A stretch of DNA of 44,867 nt, from positions 1-44,867 of the forward strand of contig PKTE01000213.1 in assembly GCA_002869335.1 (NCBI GenBank), read 5' to 3'. The translations under genes and the position numbers were made by a program. Position 1 is the first letter of the stretch. Every line of letters begins with the position of its first letter. Positions 10,185-20,638 of the stretch are shown here, piece after piece. The notes under the pieces are model-generated. The model ran no database searches. It saw only the letters and a list, made by a program, of their open reading frames with translations, and was not told the DNA's origin. The DNA is from Salinivirgaceae bacterium. GTDB lineage: Bacteria > Bacteroidota > Bacteroidia > Bacteroidales > Salinivirgaceae.

Positions 10185-11516
10185 TTAAATCACTGATCTT
10201 TTGCCTTTAATGCGTCCTGATTTTAACAATCCATCATAATGACGCATCAATAAATGACTTTCTATTTGCTGTAATGTATCAAGAACTACACCAACCATAA
10301 TTAGTAAGGACGTACCTCCGTAAAAGTTGGCAAACTGATTGTTTACTCCAGCCAGAACCGCGATTGCTGGTAATATTGCAACGATAGCCAGGAATATTGA
10401 CCCTGGTAAAGTAATTCTTGACATAATGGTGTCGATAAACTCAACAGTTTTCTTCCCAGGTTTAACACCAGGAATAAAACCTCCATTCTTTTTCATATCT
10501 TCAGCCATCTGTTTAGGATTTACAGTAATTGCTGTATAGAAATAAGTAAATCCAATAATCAGTAATGCAAATGTAATGTTATAAACCAAACTAGTGTAAT
10601 CTGCAAATGCAGCGCCAAGTCCTCCTAAGCTTTCACTATCAGCAAAACCTACCAAAACTACTGGCACAAACATAAGTGCCTGAGCAAAGATAATAGGCAT
10701 TACACCTGATGCGTTCACTTTTAAAGGAATGTATTGACGTACGCCACCGTATTGTTTATTCCCAACAATTCTTTTTGCATATTGTACTGGAATTTTACGT
10801 GTTCCCTGCACTAGCAAAATAGTTAGAAGAATAATAACACCTAGCATAATCATCTCTACAAGAAATAGTACAAGACCACCACCTTGATCTTCAACACGTG
10901 AACCGAATTCCGCAACAAGCGAGAACGGCAATCGTGCTATAATTCCGATCATAATAATAAGTGATATACCATTTCCGATACCCCTATCGGTAATTTTTTC
11001 TCCAAGCCACATTACAAACATAGTACCTGCAGTCAGTATAATCACTGATGATATGGTAAAATATGTTCCTTTAAGCATAAATGCTGCAGGAGGTAACTGT
11101 GCATGCAGGTTAGCAATGTAACCAGGTGCTTGTAATAAAAGAATAATTACTGTAAGGTAACGTGTAATTTGATTTATTTTTCTACGTCCGCTTTCACCTT
11201 CTCTTTGTAGTCTTTGGAAATATGGAATTGCCATACCCAAAAGTTGAACAACAATAGAGGCTGAGATGTAGGGCATTATACCCAAAGCAAAAATAGAAGC
11301 TTTAGAAAATGCTCCTCCTGAAAACATATCCAGCAACCCCATTACACCACTTGATGTTTGCTGTTGCAAATTCTCAAGCATGTTTGGATTAATTCCAGGT
11401 AAGGATACATGTGCTCCTAATCGGTAAACAAGCAAAAGACCTAATGTTGTTAGGATTCGATTACGCAAATCCTCAATTCTCCAAATGTTTTTGATTGTTT
11501 CAATAAAACGTTTCAT
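10185..11516 (-). CDS. secY: Preprotein translocase subunit SecY
   Basis: 443 residues with ten predicted membrane segments, normal for SecY, the pore of the Sec translocon in the inner membrane. Visible landmarks are the start of TM1 ([21 protein letters not shown]), the plug/TM2 region ([26 protein letters not shown]), cytoplasmic loop [19 protein letters not shown], and the ribosome/SecA-binding loop with [22 protein letters not shown] (about 330-350). It is coupled to rplO (three bases apart) in spc-operon order. Confidence 0.98.
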   Translation of the reverse strand: MKRFIETIKNIWRIEDLRNRILTTLGLLLVYRLGAHVSLPGINPNMLENLQQQTSSGVMGLLDMFSGGAFSKASIFALGIMPYISASIVVQLLGMAIPYFQRLQREGESGRRKINQITRYLTVIILLLQAPGYIANLHAQLPPAAFMLKGTYFTISSVIILTAGTMFVMWLGEKITDRGIGNGISLIIMIGIIARLPFSLVAEFGSRVEDQGGGLVLFLVEMIMLGVIILLTILLVQGTRKIPVQYAKRIVGNKQYGGVRQYIPLKVNASGVMPIIFAQALMFVPVVLVGFADSESLGGLGAAFADYTSLVYNITFALLIIGFTYFYTAITVNPKQMAEDMKKNGGFIPGVKPGKKTVEFIDTIMSRITLPGSIFLAIVAILPAIAVLAGVNNQFANFYGGTSLLIMVGVVLDTLQQIESHLLMRHYDGLLKSGRIKGKRSVI

Positions 11517-11519
11517 TCA

Positions 11520-11963
11520 TCAAATTTTTTCTGCGGTTCCTTCTTGTGCTTCAATGGCTTCCTTAGCTGATTTTGAAAAAGCATCAGCTTTAACGGTTAA
11601 TTTTTTTGTTAAACTTCCGTTTCCAAGAATTTTAATTAGTTCATTTTTTGAAGCCAGACCTTTATCTATCAATACTGCTTTATCAATAGTGTCAAGGCTG
11701 TACTTTTCTGCTAAAGTCTCGAGTGTACTAAGGTTGATTGCTTTATATTCAACTCGTGCACGGTTATGAAAACCGAATTTAGGTACACGACGTTGAAGTG
11801 GCATCTGACCTCCTTCGAACCCGATCTTTTTGGAGTATCCTGAACGAGATTTTGCTCCTTTGTGCCCTCTTCCGGCTGTGTCACCATACCCAGAACCTTC
11901 TCCACGTCCAAGACGCTTCGAATCTTTACTTTTCTGAGCAGGTTTCAGGTTACTTAAATCCAT
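11520..11963 (-). CDS. rplO: Ribosomal protein L15
   Basis: 147 residues. L15 is a large-subunit assembly protein. The N-terminal Gly-rich extension (RLGRGEGSGYGDTAGRGHKGAKSR) and the FEGGQMPLQRRVPKFGF motif are diagnostic. The stop codon is TGA, which shows that TGA is an ordinary stop codon in this genome; this matters for the interrupted HhH gene at 23879-24934. Confidence 0.98.
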   Translation of the reverse strand: MDLSNLKPAQKSKDSKRLGRGEGSGYGDTAGRGHKGAKSRSGYSKKIGFEGGQMPLQRRVPKFGFHNRARVEYKAINLSTLETLAEKYSLDTIDKAVLIDKGLASKNELIKILGNGSLTKKLTVKADAFSKSAKEAIEAQEGTAEKI

Positions 11964-11974
11964 ATCATCAAAAT

Positions 11975-12157
11975 TTAATTGATTTCTTCAATTGTTACCA
12001 AATGCTCTACCTTCTTTATCATACCACGAATCACTTGATTATCTTCGTGTTCAACAGTATGACGAATTCTTTTCAAACCCAAAGCATCTATCGTTTTTTT
12101 CTGACGCTGTGTAGAGCCAATTTTACTTCGTGTTTGTGTTATTCTGATTTTAGCCAT
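11975..12157 (-). CDS. rpmD: Ribosomal protein L30
   Basis: 60 residues, the usual small bacterial L30 (KIRITQTRSKIGSTQRQKKT, ALGLKRIRHTVEH, IRGMIKKVEHLV). A large-subunit protein in its standard place between rpsE and rplO. Confidence 0.97.
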   Translation of the reverse strand: MAKIRITQTRSKIGSTQRQKKTIDALGLKRIRHTVEHEDNQVIRGMIKKVEHLVTIEEIN

Positions 12158-12169
12158 GATTCTAGATTT

Positions 12170-12682
12170 CTATCCGTTAAATACTTTTTCAAGCGAAACA
12201 CCTCTTTCATTGGCTACGGTATATGCATCACGCATTTCCATTAAACCTTTCAATGTTGCTTTTACCACATTGTGAGGGTTTGAAGAACCTTTAGATTTGG
12301 CCAATACATCTTTAACACCCACACTCTCCAATACTGCACGCATCGCACCACCAGCTTTTACACCGGTACCACTAGATGCTGGTCTCATTAATACATGAGC
12401 TCCACCATAGCGAGCAATTTGTTCGTGAGGAATAGTATCATTAATGATTGGAACTTTAACCAGGTTCTTTTTAGCGTCTTCGATAGCTTTCGAAATGGCG
12501 GTTGTTACTTCACCCGCTTTTCCAAGCCCATGACCAACAATACCATTTTCGTTTCCAACAACAACAATGGCTGCAAAACTAAACGTACGTCCACCTTTTG
12601 TTACTTTGGTTACACGATTAATGGCAACTAGACGGTCTTTTAAATCTAAATCGCTCGTTTTGATTCTTCTTATTCCTGACAT
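12170..12682 (-). CDS. rpsE: Ribosomal protein S5
   Basis: 170 residues. S5 acts in decoding fidelity and mRNA entry. The double-stranded-RNA-binding-like N-terminal domain ([35 protein letters not shown]) and the C-terminal S5 domain ([36 protein letters not shown]) are complete. It starts four bases after rplR. Confidence 0.98.
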   Translation of the reverse strand: MSGIRRIKTSDLDLKDRLVAINRVTKVTKGGRTFSFAAIVVVGNENGIVGHGLGKAGEVTTAISKAIEDAKKNLVKVPIINDTIPHEQIARYGGAHVLMRPASSGTGVKAGGAMRAVLESVGVKDVLAKSKGSSNPHNVVKATLKGLMEMRDAYTVANERGVSLEKVFNG

Positions 12683-12686
12683 AAGC

Positions 12687-13043
12687 TTAAAATTTTAATC
12701 CTCCTTTTCTGGCACCTTCAGCTAATGCTTTCACTCTACCATGGTACAAGAAACCATTTCGATCGAAAACGATTTTTTCAATGCCTTTTTCAACAGCGAT
12801 TTTTGCAATGCGTTCTCCAACAGCTGTTGCAATTTCGCTCTTATTTCCTTTAGCTTCAGCAAGTTCTTTATCTTTTGAACTGGCTGCTACCAAAGTCTGG
12901 CTATTTACATCGTCTATAACTTGCACGCTTATATGTTTATTACTGCGGTATACAGACATACGTGGCATCTCCGGAGTACCAAAAGTGTTTTTCCGGATGC
13001 GTTTTTTGATTTTTAATCTTCTCTTCTGCTTATCAAAAGCCAT
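12687..13043 (-). CDS. rplR: Ribosomal protein L18
   Basis: 118 residues. L18 helps bind 5S rRNA to the large subunit. Motifs are [49 protein letters not shown] and the terminal [20 protein letters not shown]. Long plus-strand frames over this gene are shadows. Confidence 0.98.
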   Translation of the reverse strand: MAFDKQKRRLKIKKRIRKNTFGTPEMPRMSVYRSNKHISVQVIDDVNSQTLVAASSKDKELAEAKGNKSEIATAVGERIAKIAVEKGIEKIVFDRNGFLYHGRVKALAEGARKGGLKF

Positions 13044-13061
13044 AATTCTTAATTTAAATCA

Positions 13062-13619
13062 TTACACACTTGCTGCAGATTTACCTGCTTTTCTGCGAAT
13101 CACTTCACCTACAAATTTAATTCCTTTTCCTTTGTATGGTTCTGGTTTACGCAATGAGCGGATTTTGGCAGCCACTTGTCCGATTAATTGCTTATCGCAA
13201 CTTTCTAGCGTTACAAATGGGTTAGATCTTTTCTCTGTTTTTGCCGTTACCTTAACTTCATCAGGAAGTTGGAAGTATACGTTGTGCGAAAAACCAATAC
13301 TTAATTCAAGTAATTGGCCATTAGCATCTGCACGATATCCTACTCCAACTAATTCTAATTCAATCTTATAGCCTTTAGAAACTCCTTCGACCATATTATT
13401 AACAAGGGAACGGTAAAGCCCATGCATTGAACGCTGCTCTTTTGTTTCGCTGGGTCGAACTAAAGTTATCTCGTTATCTTCGATTTTAACTTCAATTCCG
13501 CCTTTCACTTCCTGAGATAGTTCTCCTTTTGGACCTTTAACTGTTACAACGTTGTTTTTATCAACATTTACAGTTACTCCCTCAGGTATCGTTATTGGCA
13601 ATTTACCTATTCGTGACAT
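13062..13619 (-). CDS. rplF: Ribosomal protein L6
   Basis: 185 residues, two repeated L6 domains. Signatures are SRIGKLPITIPEGV at the start, MHGLYRSLVNNMVEGVSKGY in the middle and EPYKGKGIKFVGEVIRRKAGK at the end. It sits near the GTPase-associated centre of the large subunit. Confidence 0.98.
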   Translation of the reverse strand: MSRIGKLPITIPEGVTVNVDKNNVVTVKGPKGELSQEVKGGIEVKIEDNEITLVRPSETKEQRSMHGLYRSLVNNMVEGVSKGYKIELELVGVGYRADANGQLLELSIGFSHNVYFQLPDEVKVTAKTEKRSNPFVTLESCDKQLIGQVAAKIRSLRKPEPYKGKGIKFVGEVIRRKAGKSAASV

Positions 13620-13631
13620 TTCTTTACTTTT

Positions 13632-14030
13632 TTAATATACGTAACATAAAACTTCACCACCCGTATTGTTTCTGCGGGCCTCTTTATCAATCATAACACC
13701 TTTTGAAGTGCTAAGAATTGCTATACCAAGACCATTCAAAATACGGGGTATCTCCTGTGTTCCAGCGTATTTACGCAATCCAGGACGACTAACGCGTTGT
13801 AATTCTTTAATTACAGGCTCTTTTGTATCTTTATTATACTTAAGGGCAATTTTGATAGTTCCTCTAGGACCTTTATCTTCAAATTTATAATTCAAGATAT
13901 ATCCTTGATCGAAAAGAATTTTTGTAATTGCTTTTCGCATGTTAGAAGCAGGAACTTCAACAACTTTATGTTTTGCCATCGACGCGTTGCGTACTCGTGT
14001 TAAAAAATCACCTATTGGATCAGTAATCAT
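13632..14030 (-). CDS. rpsH: Ribosomal protein S8
   Basis: 132 residues. S8 is a primary 16S rRNA binder and the spc-operon repressor in Escherichia coli. Motifs are DPIGDFLTRVRNA, VSRPGLRKYAG and the terminal LSTSKGVMIDKEARRNNTGG. No repressor site is discernible in the short gaps here. Confidence 0.98.
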   Translation of the reverse strand: MITDPIGDFLTRVRNASMAKHKVVEVPASNMRKAITKILFDQGYILNYKFEDKGPRGTIKIALKYNKDTKEPVIKELQRVSRPGLRKYAGTQEIPRILNGLGIAILSTSKGVMIDKEARRNNTGGEVLCYVY

Positions 14031-14048
14031 TTTTCTTCAATTTAAATA

Positions 14049-14318
14049 TTACCAACTTGCTTTTTTAATTCCGGGAATTAAACCATTATTGGCCATTTCA
14101 CGGAAGTTAATTCTACTAATTCCAAACTGACGCATATATCCTTTTGGCCTTCCGGTCAATTGGCAACGGTTATGTAAACGAACCGGTGATGCGTTTTTAG
14201 GTAATTTTTGCAACCCTTCATAATCACCTTCAGCTATTAAGCGCGCGCGTTTTTCGGCGTATTTAGCAACGAGTTTTGCGCGTTTTCTCTCTCTCGCTTT
14301 CATTGATTCTTTAGCCAT
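14049..14318 (-). CDS. rpsN: Ribosomal protein S14, zinc-free long form
   Basis: 89 residues, the longer form without the CxxC-CxxC zinc ribbon of the 61-residue type. [20 protein letters not shown] at the start and [20 protein letters not shown] near the end are typical. It binds in the small-subunit head. Like L36 in the same run, it is independent of zinc. Confidence 0.98.
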   Translation of the reverse strand: MAKESMKARERKRAKLVAKYAEKRARLIAEGDYEGLQKLPKNASPVRLHNRCQLTGRPKGYMRQFGISRINFREMANNGLIPGIKKASW

Positions 14319-14321
14319 AAC

Positions 14322-14879
14322 CTAACTCTTTTTTGCGTTTTTAAATGGAATACCAAAATGCTTCAAAAGTGCATAACCTTCTTCATCAGTTGGAGCACTT
14401 GTAACAAAAGTAATATCCATTCCAAGAATATGATTGATCTTATCGATATCAATTTCCGGAAAAATGATTTGCTCTGTTATACCCAATGAGTAGTTACCAC
14501 GTCCGTCTAATTTTGAGTTTACTCCTTTAAAGTCTCTGATTCGAGGTAAAGAAATAGAAATTAATCTATCTAAAAACTCATACATTTTATCACGACGTAA
14601 AGTAACAGTTACACCAATTGGCATATGTTTTCTTAACTTAAAATTGGAAATATCGCGTTTTGAAAGTGTTTGAATAGCTTTCTGGCCTGCAATTGCAGAC
14701 AATTCATTTTGTGCATTCTCAACAATCTTTTTATCCGCTACAGCTTGTCCAACTCCCTGGTTAAGCACTATTTTTTCCAATCGCGGTACCTGCATTACAC
14801 TTTTGTAATTAAACTCTTTCATAAGAGCAGGTACGATTTCATCTTTGTATTTCTTTTCTAAATTCGGAACGTAAGCCAT
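14322..14879 (-). CDS. rplE: Ribosomal protein L5
   Basis: 185 residues. L5 binds 5S rRNA and forms an intersubunit bridge. Motifs are [35 protein letters not shown] and the C-terminal [20 protein letters not shown]. The start codon overlaps the rplX stop by one base (TAATG), suggesting translational coupling. Confidence 0.98.
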   Translation of the reverse strand: MAYVPNLEKKYKDEIVPALMKEFNYKSVMQVPRLEKIVLNQGVGQAVADKKIVENAQNELSAIAGQKAIQTLSKRDISNFKLRKHMPIGVTVTLRRDKMYEFLDRLISISLPRIRDFKGVNSKLDGRGNYSLGITEQIIFPEIDIDKINHILGMDITFVTSAPTDEEGYALLKHFGIPFKNAKKS

Positions 14880-15202
14880 TATTTGATCTCCTCTCCTGAT
14901 TTTTTGGAATAACGTACCAATTTGTTTTTATCATCCAGCTTGCGACCAATTCTAGTTGGCTCTCCTGATTTTGGATCTAAATGCATCAAATTCGAAATGT
15001 GAATTGAAGCTTCTTTTTTAACGATTCCGCCATTAGGATTGTCAGCATTAGGCTTAGTGTGTTTAGACATCATATTAACGCCTTCCACTATCGCGCGCTG
15101 TTTTTTTACATCCACTTCAAGGACACGTCCTTTTGAACCTTTGGATTCTCCAGAGTTTACAAAGACAGTGTCTCCTTTTTTAATATGTAGTTTCTTACGC
15201 AT
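14879..15202 (-). CDS. rplX: Ribosomal protein L24
   Basis: 107 residues with an N-terminal KOW domain ([20 protein letters not shown]). L24 is an assembly initiator of the large subunit. Its stop overlaps the rplE start by one base. Confidence 0.97.
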   Translation of the reverse strand: MRKKLHIKKGDTVFVNSGESKGSKGRVLEVDVKKQRAIVEGVNMMSKHTKPNADNPNGGIVKKEASIHISNLMHLDPKSGEPTRIGRKLDDKNKLVRYSKKSGEEIK

Positions 15203-15213
15203 GGCTTTAATTT

Positions 15214-15579
15214 TTATAAAACTTCTGGTGCCAATGAAACAATTTTCATATTTCTCTCACGCAGCTCACGAGGAATTGGCCCGAAAATACGGGTTCCTCT
15301 AATTTCTCCGGCTTGGTTTAAAAGGACACATGCGTTATCATCAAATCTGATGTAAGATCCATCAGGACGACGTACTTCTTTTTTAGTACGAACAACGATG
15401 GCACGACTAATTGTACCTTTTTTCATTTCGCCAGAAGGCAATGCATTTTTAACTGTAACCATAATTTGGTCACCAATGCTTGCGTACTTCTTTTTTGAGC
15501 CACCAAGCACACCGATGCAAAGCACTTCTTTAGCACCACTATTATCGGCAACTGCTAATCTTGTTTCGGTTTGTATCAT
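15214..15579 (-). CDS. rplN: Ribosomal protein L14
   Basis: 121 residues. L14 binds 23S rRNA at the subunit interface. Motifs are [37 protein letters not shown] and the terminal [14 protein letters not shown]. It begins two bases after rpsQ. Confidence 0.98.
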   Translation of the reverse strand: MIQTETRLAVADNSGAKEVLCIGVLGGSKKKYASIGDQIMVTVKNALPSGEMKKGTISRAIVVRTKKEVRRPDGSYIRFDDNACVLLNQAGEIRGTRIFGPIPRELRERNMKIVSLAPEVL

Positions 15580-15581
15580 GG

Positions 15582-15842
15582 TTACTTAGCTCTTTCAATT
15601 ATTTCTACTAATCTCCAGTTCTTTGTTTTGCTTAATGGACGTGTTTCCATTATGCGCACAACATCACCTGTATTACATGTATTCTCCTCATCATGGGCTT
15701 TAAACTTCGAAGTTTTATTGATAAACTTACCATAGATGGGGTGTCTCATTTTTCGACGTACTGCCACGACGATGGATTTTTCCATTTTGTCGCTAACGAC
15801 AATACCTACACGTTCTTTACGCAAATTTCTCTTTTCCATCAT
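15582..15842 (-). CDS. rpsQ: Ribosomal protein S17
   Basis: 86 residues, one OB-fold ([47 protein letters not shown]). Two adjacent ATG codons begin the frame; translation may start at either (15842 or 15839). A primary 16S rRNA-binding protein. Confidence 0.97.
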   Translation of the reverse strand: MMEKRNLRKERVGIVVSDKMEKSIVVAVRRKMRHPIYGKFINKTSKFKAHDEENTCNTGDVVRIMETRPLSKTKNWRLVEIIERAK

Positions 15843-15849
15843 CTAGAAA

Positions 15850-16053
15850 TTATTCGTTTGTTTTATTAACTTCTCGCTGACTTTTTTCTGTAAGTAAGCG
15901 AGCAACATCTCGACGTACATTTTTAATCTGGTTTGGATTTTCCAGAGGTGATACGGCATGGTTCAATTTCAATCTTGTGAGCATATTTTGAGTATCTTCG
16001 ATACGTTCGATAAGCTCCTTATCCGTCAATTCTTTTACTTCTGACATTTTCAT
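15850..16053 (-). CDS. rpmC: Ribosomal protein L29
   Basis: 67 residues, a two-helix hairpin protein next to the exit tunnel. MKMSEVKELTDKELIERIED and the R-R-D-V-A-R-L-L-T helix are typical. A second ATG two codons in is a possible alternative start. Confidence 0.96.
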   Translation of the reverse strand: MKMSEVKELTDKELIERIEDTQNMLTRLKLNHAVSPLENPNQIKNVRRDVARLLTEKSQREVNKTNE

Positions 16054-16070
16054 AGCACAAAATCTTAATT

Positions 16071-16490
16071 TTATTCTACGTAATCTCTACGTACTACAAA
16101 TTTGGTACGTACCGGCAATTTTTGTGCCGCTAAACGTAATGCTTCTTTTGCAATGTGCAATGGTACACCTTCGGCTTCGATAATAATCCGACCTGGGGTT
16201 ACGGGTGCTACAAAACCTTCTGGTGCTCCTTTTCCTTTACCCATCCTAACCTCTGCAGGTTTTTTAGATATTGGTTTATCAGGAAAGATGCGGATCCAAG
16301 TTTGACCTTGACGTTGCATATATCTGGTCACAGCAACCCTGGCAGCTTCAATTTGGCGCCCGGTTAACCAGTGACTATCTAAGGTTTTAATTCCAAAAGA
16401 GCCAAACGCAAGTTGGTTACCTCTTTGAGAATTACCTTTCATTCTACCTTTCTGGACTCTACGGTGTTTAGTCTTTTTTGGCTGTAACAT
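16071..16490 (-). CDS. rplP: Ribosomal protein L16
   Basis: 139 residues. L16 contacts A-site tRNA and is needed for peptidyl transfer. Signatures are [54 protein letters not shown] and [16 protein letters not shown]. Confidence 0.98.
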   Translation of the reverse strand: MLQPKKTKHRRVQKGRMKGNSQRGNQLAFGSFGIKTLDSHWLTGRQIEAARVAVTRYMQRQGQTWIRIFPDKPISKKPAEVRMGKGKGAPEGFVAPVTPGRIIIEAEGVPLHIAKEALRLAAQKLPVRTKFVVRRDYVE

Positions 16491-16510
16491 TTCTACTTAA
16501 AATTTAAAAG

Positions 16511-17206
16511 TTACTTCTTTCTTCTTTTACCACCAGTTTTACGGTTACTTGCCTGTCCCACATTTGGAGATAGGTCTCTTTTACCGAAAACTTCACCTTT
16601 AAAAATCCACACTTTCACACCAAGCAACCCAACTTTAGTAAGTGCTTCACCCAAAGCATAATCGATATCAGCGCGAAGTGTATGCAAAGGAATACGACCT
16701 TCTTTATATGTTTCAGTACGTGCCATTTCAGCACCACCTAAACGTCCGCTAATTTGTACTTTTATACCTAGGGCACCCATTCTAAGAGATGATGCAATTG
16801 CCATTTTTATTGCACGACGGTATGATACGCGTCCTTCTAATTGACGTGCGATATTGTTAGCAACTAACGTAGCATCAAGCTCTGGGCGTTTAATTTCAAA
16901 AATGTTGATTTGTACTTCCTTTTTGGTCAGTTTTTTCAACTCCTCTTTCAATTTGTCAACTTCCTGACCACCTTTTCCAATAATAATACCCGGACGGGCA
17001 GTATGTATTGTAATTGTGATTAGCTTAAGTGTACGTTCAAGAACTATTCTTGATATACTTGCTTTAGCTAAACGTGCTTTAAGATACGTTCTGATTTTGT
17101 TATCTTCAACTAGCTTTTCTTCTTGACGTGCTCCGCCAAACCAGTTAGATTCCCATCCTCTGATGTATCCTAATCGATTTCCTATTGGATTAGTCTTTTG
17201 TCCCAT
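16511..17206 (-). CDS. rpsC: Ribosomal protein S3
   Basis: 231 residues. An N-terminal [18 protein letters not shown] precedes a KH type-2 domain ([20 protein letters not shown], about 75-95) and the C-terminal S3 domain ([30 protein letters not shown]). S3 lines the mRNA entry channel and has helicase activity. Confidence 0.98.
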   Translation of the reverse strand: MGQKTNPIGNRLGYIRGWESNWFGGARQEEKLVEDNKIRTYLKARLAKASISRIVLERTLKLITITIHTARPGIIIGKGGQEVDKLKEELKKLTKKEVQINIFEIKRPELDATLVANNIARQLEGRVSYRRAIKMAIASSLRMGALGIKVQISGRLGGAEMARTETYKEGRIPLHTLRADIDYALGEALTKVGLLGVKVWIFKGEVFGKRDLSPNVGQASNRKTGGKRRKK

Positions 17207-17211
17207 CGAAT

Positions 17212-17622
17212 TTACTCTTTTTCAGTTTGATTATAACTATCCAATACAATTGTCACGTGGTTAGAACGCTTTCTGATTCTGTGCGCACGTCCTTGTGGCG
17301 CAGGTCTTAGGCGTTTTAGTATTCTTGCTGAATCCACATAAGCTTCTTTTACAAAAAGATTAGCTTCTTCCAGACGTACACCTTCGTTTTTATTCTCCCA
17401 GTTAGCGATTGCACTTTTAAGCAATTTTTCAACTCTTCTGGCAGCGTCTTTTGGTGTATATCTTAGGATATCAAGTGCTTCATTTACTTCAACTCCACGT
17501 ATTAAATCTACAACCAATCTCATTTTGCGAGGAGAGGTTGGACAATTGCGTAGAACGGCATAGTAACGGTTTTTCCGTTCTTCTTTTAGTTTTTCTGCTC
17601 GTATTCTCTTTTTTGCACCCAT
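17212..17622 (-). CDS. rplV: Ribosomal protein L22
   Basis: 136 residues. The [21 protein letters not shown] and [20 protein letters not shown] motifs identify it; the latter is the base of the beta-hairpin that lines the exit tunnel. It lies five bases upstream of rpsC. Confidence 0.98.
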   Translation of the reverse strand: MGAKKRIRAEKLKEERKNRYYAVLRNCPTSPRKMRLVVDLIRGVEVNEALDILRYTPKDAARRVEKLLKSAIANWENKNEGVRLEEANLFVKEAYVDSARILKRLRPAPQGRAHRIRKRSNHVTIVLDSYNQTEKE

Positions 17623-17641
17623 TGTTTCTATCGTTTTTTAA

Positions 17642-17908
17642 TTATCGCTGTTTACCACCGTGTCCGCGGAACTGACGAGTTGGTGCAAATTCACCTAATT
17701 TGTGTCCCACCATGTTTTCTGTGATATATACAGGAATAAATTTATTACCATTGTGAACGGCAATGGTGTGCCCTACAAAATCCGGCGATATCATTGAAGC
17801 GCGAGCCCAAGTTTTAATAACCGTTTTCTTAGTTCCTTCGTTCATTTTAAGAACTTTGCGGTCTAGCTTATAATCGATAAAAGGGCCTTTTTTTAATGAT
17901 CTACTCAT
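17642..17908 (-). CDS. rpsS: Ribosomal protein S19
   Basis: 88 residues. [42 protein letters not shown] and [17 protein letters not shown] are typical. S19 contacts S13 in the small-subunit head. Confidence 0.98.
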   Translation of the reverse strand: MSRSLKKGPFIDYKLDRKVLKMNEGTKKTVIKTWARASMISPDFVGHTIAVHNGNKFIPVYITENMVGHKLGEFAPTRQFRGHGGKQR

Positions 17909-17925
17909 ATCTTCTCAGTTATTCA

Positions 17926-18750
17926 TTATTTTTTACGACGCTCAACAATAAACTTGTTAGAATACTTCTTAGGCTTACGAGTTTTATAACCTTTAGCCAT
18001 AAGTCCTTTACGTGAACGTGGGTGTCCTCCACTTGAACGACCTTCTCCACCACCCATTGGGTGATCAACAGGGTTCATTACTACACCACGTACGCGTGGG
18101 CGTCTTCCTTTCCAGCGGCTTCTTCCCGCTTTTCCTGATCTTTCAAGGCTATGATCTGGGTTCGATACTGAACCGATTGTAGCCTTGCAAGTGGTCAATA
18201 CTAAACGCACTTCACCTGAAGGTAATTTAATAGAGGCATATTTTCCGTCTCTCGATACCAACTGTGCATAAGTTCCTGCACTTCTGGCTAGTATTGCACC
18301 TCCACCTGGCTTAAGCTCGATGGCATGAATAATAGTTCCTAAAGGTATTTCAGATAAGTAGAGAGAATTACCAACTTCAGGAGCAATTCCTTTTCCTGAA
18401 TTGATTGTTTGGTCTACTTGAATACCATTAGGTGCAATAATGTAGCGTTTTTCGCCATCAGTATACTCTACTAATGCGATACGCGCTGTACGATTTGGAT
18501 CATATTCAACAGTCTTTACCGTGCCTTCTACGCCTTCTTTATCACGAAGGAAGTCAATTACACGATATTTCTGTTTATGGCCTCCACCTATATATCTCAT
18601 TGTCATCCGTCCTTGGTTATTACGACCTCCAGACTTTTTCTTTGGCCTTAACAATGACTTTTCAGGTGTCGAAGTGGTAACCATATCAAAGTTACTCACA
18701 ATCTTGTGTCTTTGTCCTGGTGTAACAGGTTTAAGTTTTCTTAATCCCAT
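17926..18750 (-). CDS. rplB: Ribosomal protein L2
   Basis: 274 residues, full length. L2 is required for subunit association and peptidyl transferase activity. The OB and SH3-like domains are complete, including [19 protein letters not shown] and the C-terminal [20 protein letters not shown], which contains the His residue long linked to the catalytic centre. Confidence 0.98.
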   Translation of the reverse strand: MGLRKLKPVTPGQRHKIVSNFDMVTTSTPEKSLLRPKKKSGGRNNQGRMTMRYIGGGHKQKYRVIDFLRDKEGVEGTVKTVEYDPNRTARIALVEYTDGEKRYIIAPNGIQVDQTINSGKGIAPEVGNSLYLSEIPLGTIIHAIELKPGGGAILARSAGTYAQLVSRDGKYASIKLPSGEVRLVLTTCKATIGSVSNPDHSLERSGKAGRSRWKGRRPRVRGVVMNPVDHPMGGGEGRSSGGHPRSRKGLMAKGYKTRKPKKYSNKFIVERRKK

Positions 18751-18759
18751 CTTTCAATT

Positions 18760-19050
18760 TTAGATATTGCTGTAAAAATCGATTGTTTGTCCGTCCTGCA
18801 ATGTCACGATTGCCTTTTTGAAGGCAGGTTTACGTCCAGAGACAACACCAGCTTTGGTGTATCTCATTTGGTGACGACCTCCATAGCGCATTGTATTTAC
18901 AGAGTCGACCTTTACTTCATACATTTCTTCAACCGCCTGACGAATTTGACCTTTTGTAGCTCTTACGTCCACAACAAACCCGTACTGATTTAAACTCTCA
19001 GTTTTGGCAGTCATCTTCTCTGTAATGATAGGCTTTTTCAAAATTTCCAT
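18760..19050 (-). CDS. rplW: Ribosomal protein L23
   Basis: 96 residues from the ATG at 19050 (MEILKKPIITEKMTAKTE). A longer frame reaches ATG at 19080, but that overlaps rplD by 23 bases and adds ten residues not seen in the family, so the shorter start is chosen. L23 is the docking site for trigger factor and SRP at the exit tunnel. The conserved VEEMYEVKVDSVNTM region is present. Confidence 0.95.
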   Translation of the reverse strand: MEILKKPIITEKMTAKTESLNQYGFVVDVRATKGQIRQAVEEMYEVKVDSVNTMRYGGRHQMRYTKAGVVSGRKPAFKKAIVTLQDGQTIDFYSNI

Positions 19051-19057
19051 TGCTTCT

Positions 19058-19687
19058 CTATTTTTCAAAAACTTCTTCAATACGTTTTATCATACCCTCT
19101 GTCAACACTAATGTATTGGTATTAAGGATATTGTACGTCATCAACCCATTTTCCTCAACTACTTTAGACTGAGGTAAATTTCGCGCCGACAAATATATAT
19201 TTTTATTTGATTCGGCAAGAACAAAAAGTGACTTTTTATCACTAATTTTCAGATTATTAAGGATTGAAACGAATTCTTTAGTTTTCGCTTGTTCCATGTT
19301 AAAGTCCTCAATAACAATAATCTGATTCTCTTTTGCTTTATAGCTAAGGGCTGATTTACGAGCCAATAATTTTACTTTTTTATTGACTTTATCACTGTAA
19401 TTTCTTGGTCTTGGACCGAATACACGACCACCACCTCTAAAAACAGGAGACTTAATGCTACCAGCACGTGCTGTACCAGTTCCTTTTTGTCTCTTCAATT
19501 TTTTAGTACTTCCAGCGATTTCTGCACGCTCTTTTGCTTTGTGCGTACCTTGACGTTTATTAGCCATGTGGCCTTTTACATCGAGGTAGATTGCATGATC
19601 GTTTGGCTCAATGCCAAAGATAGAATCTTTCAATTCTACTTTGCGACCAGTGTCTTTTCCTTTAATATCTTTTACTACTACTTCCAT
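19058..19687 (-). CDS. rplD: Ribosomal protein L4
   Basis: 209 residues. The tunnel loop [20 protein letters not shown] and [20 protein letters not shown] are typical. L4 represses the S10 operon in Escherichia coli; no such leader is visible because rpsJ lies only 13 bases after fusA. Its start overlaps the rplC stop by one base. Confidence 0.98.
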   Translation of the reverse strand: MEVVVKDIKGKDTGRKVELKDSIFGIEPNDHAIYLDVKGHMANKRQGTHKAKERAEIAGSTKKLKRQKGTGTARAGSIKSPVFRGGGRVFGPRPRNYSDKVNKKVKLLARKSALSYKAKENQIIVIEDFNMEQAKTKEFVSILNNLKISDKKSLFVLAESNKNIYLSARNLPQSKVVEENGLMTYNILNTNTLVLTEGMIKRIEEVFEK

Positions 19688-20304
19688 TAGTTCTCGATTA
19701 TTAAGTATGATCCTTTAGCTCCTGGCACAGAACCTTTAACTATAAGAAGGTTACTTTCAGGAATAATTTTAATTACTCTAAGGCTCAAAACCTTAACTTT
19801 TTGACCACCGGTACGTCCGGCCATCCTCATACCTTTGAAAACTTTTGAAGGATCCGATGATGCTCCAATTGAACCGGGTGCTCTCATACGGTTATGCTGA
19901 CCGTGAGTTGCATCGTTCACTCCTCGAAATCCATGGCGTTTTACAACACCCTGAAATCCTTTACCTTTAGAAATACCGGTTATATCAACCCAAGTATCAT
20001 CTTTGAAAAGCTCAACATTAACTACATCGCCTAATTTATAGTCACCGTTGAAAGTTGTAAATTCAACAAGACGTCTTTTAGGTGTAGCGTTAGCTTTTTT
20101 AAAGTGTCCAAGCTCCGGTTTGTTCGAACTTTTTTCTTTTTTGTCCTCAAACCCGAGTTGTAATGCTTCGTAACCGTCGCTATCGACGGTTTTCACCTGT
20201 GTTATTACACAGGGTCCAGCTTCGATCACAGTGCATGGAAGATTTTTTCCCTCGGCACTGAAAACCGATGTCATTCCGATTTTTTTTCCAATTAATCCAG
20301 CCAT
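19687..20304 (-). CDS. rplC: Ribosomal protein L3
   Basis: 205 residues. Motifs are [18 protein letters not shown], the central [22 protein letters not shown] and [21 protein letters not shown]3 starts large-subunit assembly. Coupled to rplD by a TAATG overlap. Confidence 0.98.
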   Translation of the reverse strand: MAGLIGKKIGMTSVFSAEGKNLPCTVIEAGPCVITQVKTVDSDGYEALQLGFEDKKEKSSNKPELGHFKKANATPKRRLVEFTTFNGDYKLGDVVNVELFKDDTWVDITGISKGKGFQGVVKRHGFRGVNDATHGQHNRMRAPGSIGASSDPSKVFKGMRMAGRTGGQKVKVLSLRVIKIIPESNLLIVKGSVPGAKGSYLIIEN

Positions 20305-20319
20305 AATCTGATTTAATTA

Positions 20320-20625
20320 TCACACTTTAATTTCAACTTCTACTCCACTAGGAAGTTCAAGTTTCATTAAAGCATCAATGGTTTTTGCTGTTGAACTGTA
20401 AATGTCGAGCAAACGCTTGTACGAAGACAATTCAAATTGCTCGCGTGATTTTTTGTTCACAAATGTTGAACGCAATACGGTAAAAATACGCTTACGTGTT
20501 GGAAGCGGAATAGGGCCACTTACCACCGCACCGGTAGTTTTTACCGTTTTAACGATCTTCTCAGCCGATTTATCAACCAAATTGTGGTCATACGACTTGA
20601 GTTTGATACGAATTTTTTGGCTCAT
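20320..20625 (-). CDS. rpsJ: Ribosomal protein S10
   Basis: 101 residues. S10 is a small-subunit head protein and, with NusB, part of the antitermination complex. [21 protein letters not shown] and [18 protein letters not shown] are diagnostic. An AGGAG sequence sits only three bases before the ATG. Confidence 0.98.
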   Translation of the reverse strand: MSQKIRIKLKSYDHNLVDKSAEKIVKTVKTTGAVVSGPIPLPTRKRIFTVLRSTFVNKKSREQFELSSYKRLLDIYSSTAKTIDALMKLELPSGVEVEIKV

Positions 20626-20638
20626 ATTCTCCTGTTAT

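Noticed and set aside
12781-13371. 196-codon plus-strand frame over rplR and rplF
   Set aside because: It is antisense to two highly conserved ribosomal genes and lacks any recognisable domain or promoter.
19051-19080. Longer L23 starting at 19080
   Set aside because: It overlaps rplD by 23 bases and adds residues not typical of L23.
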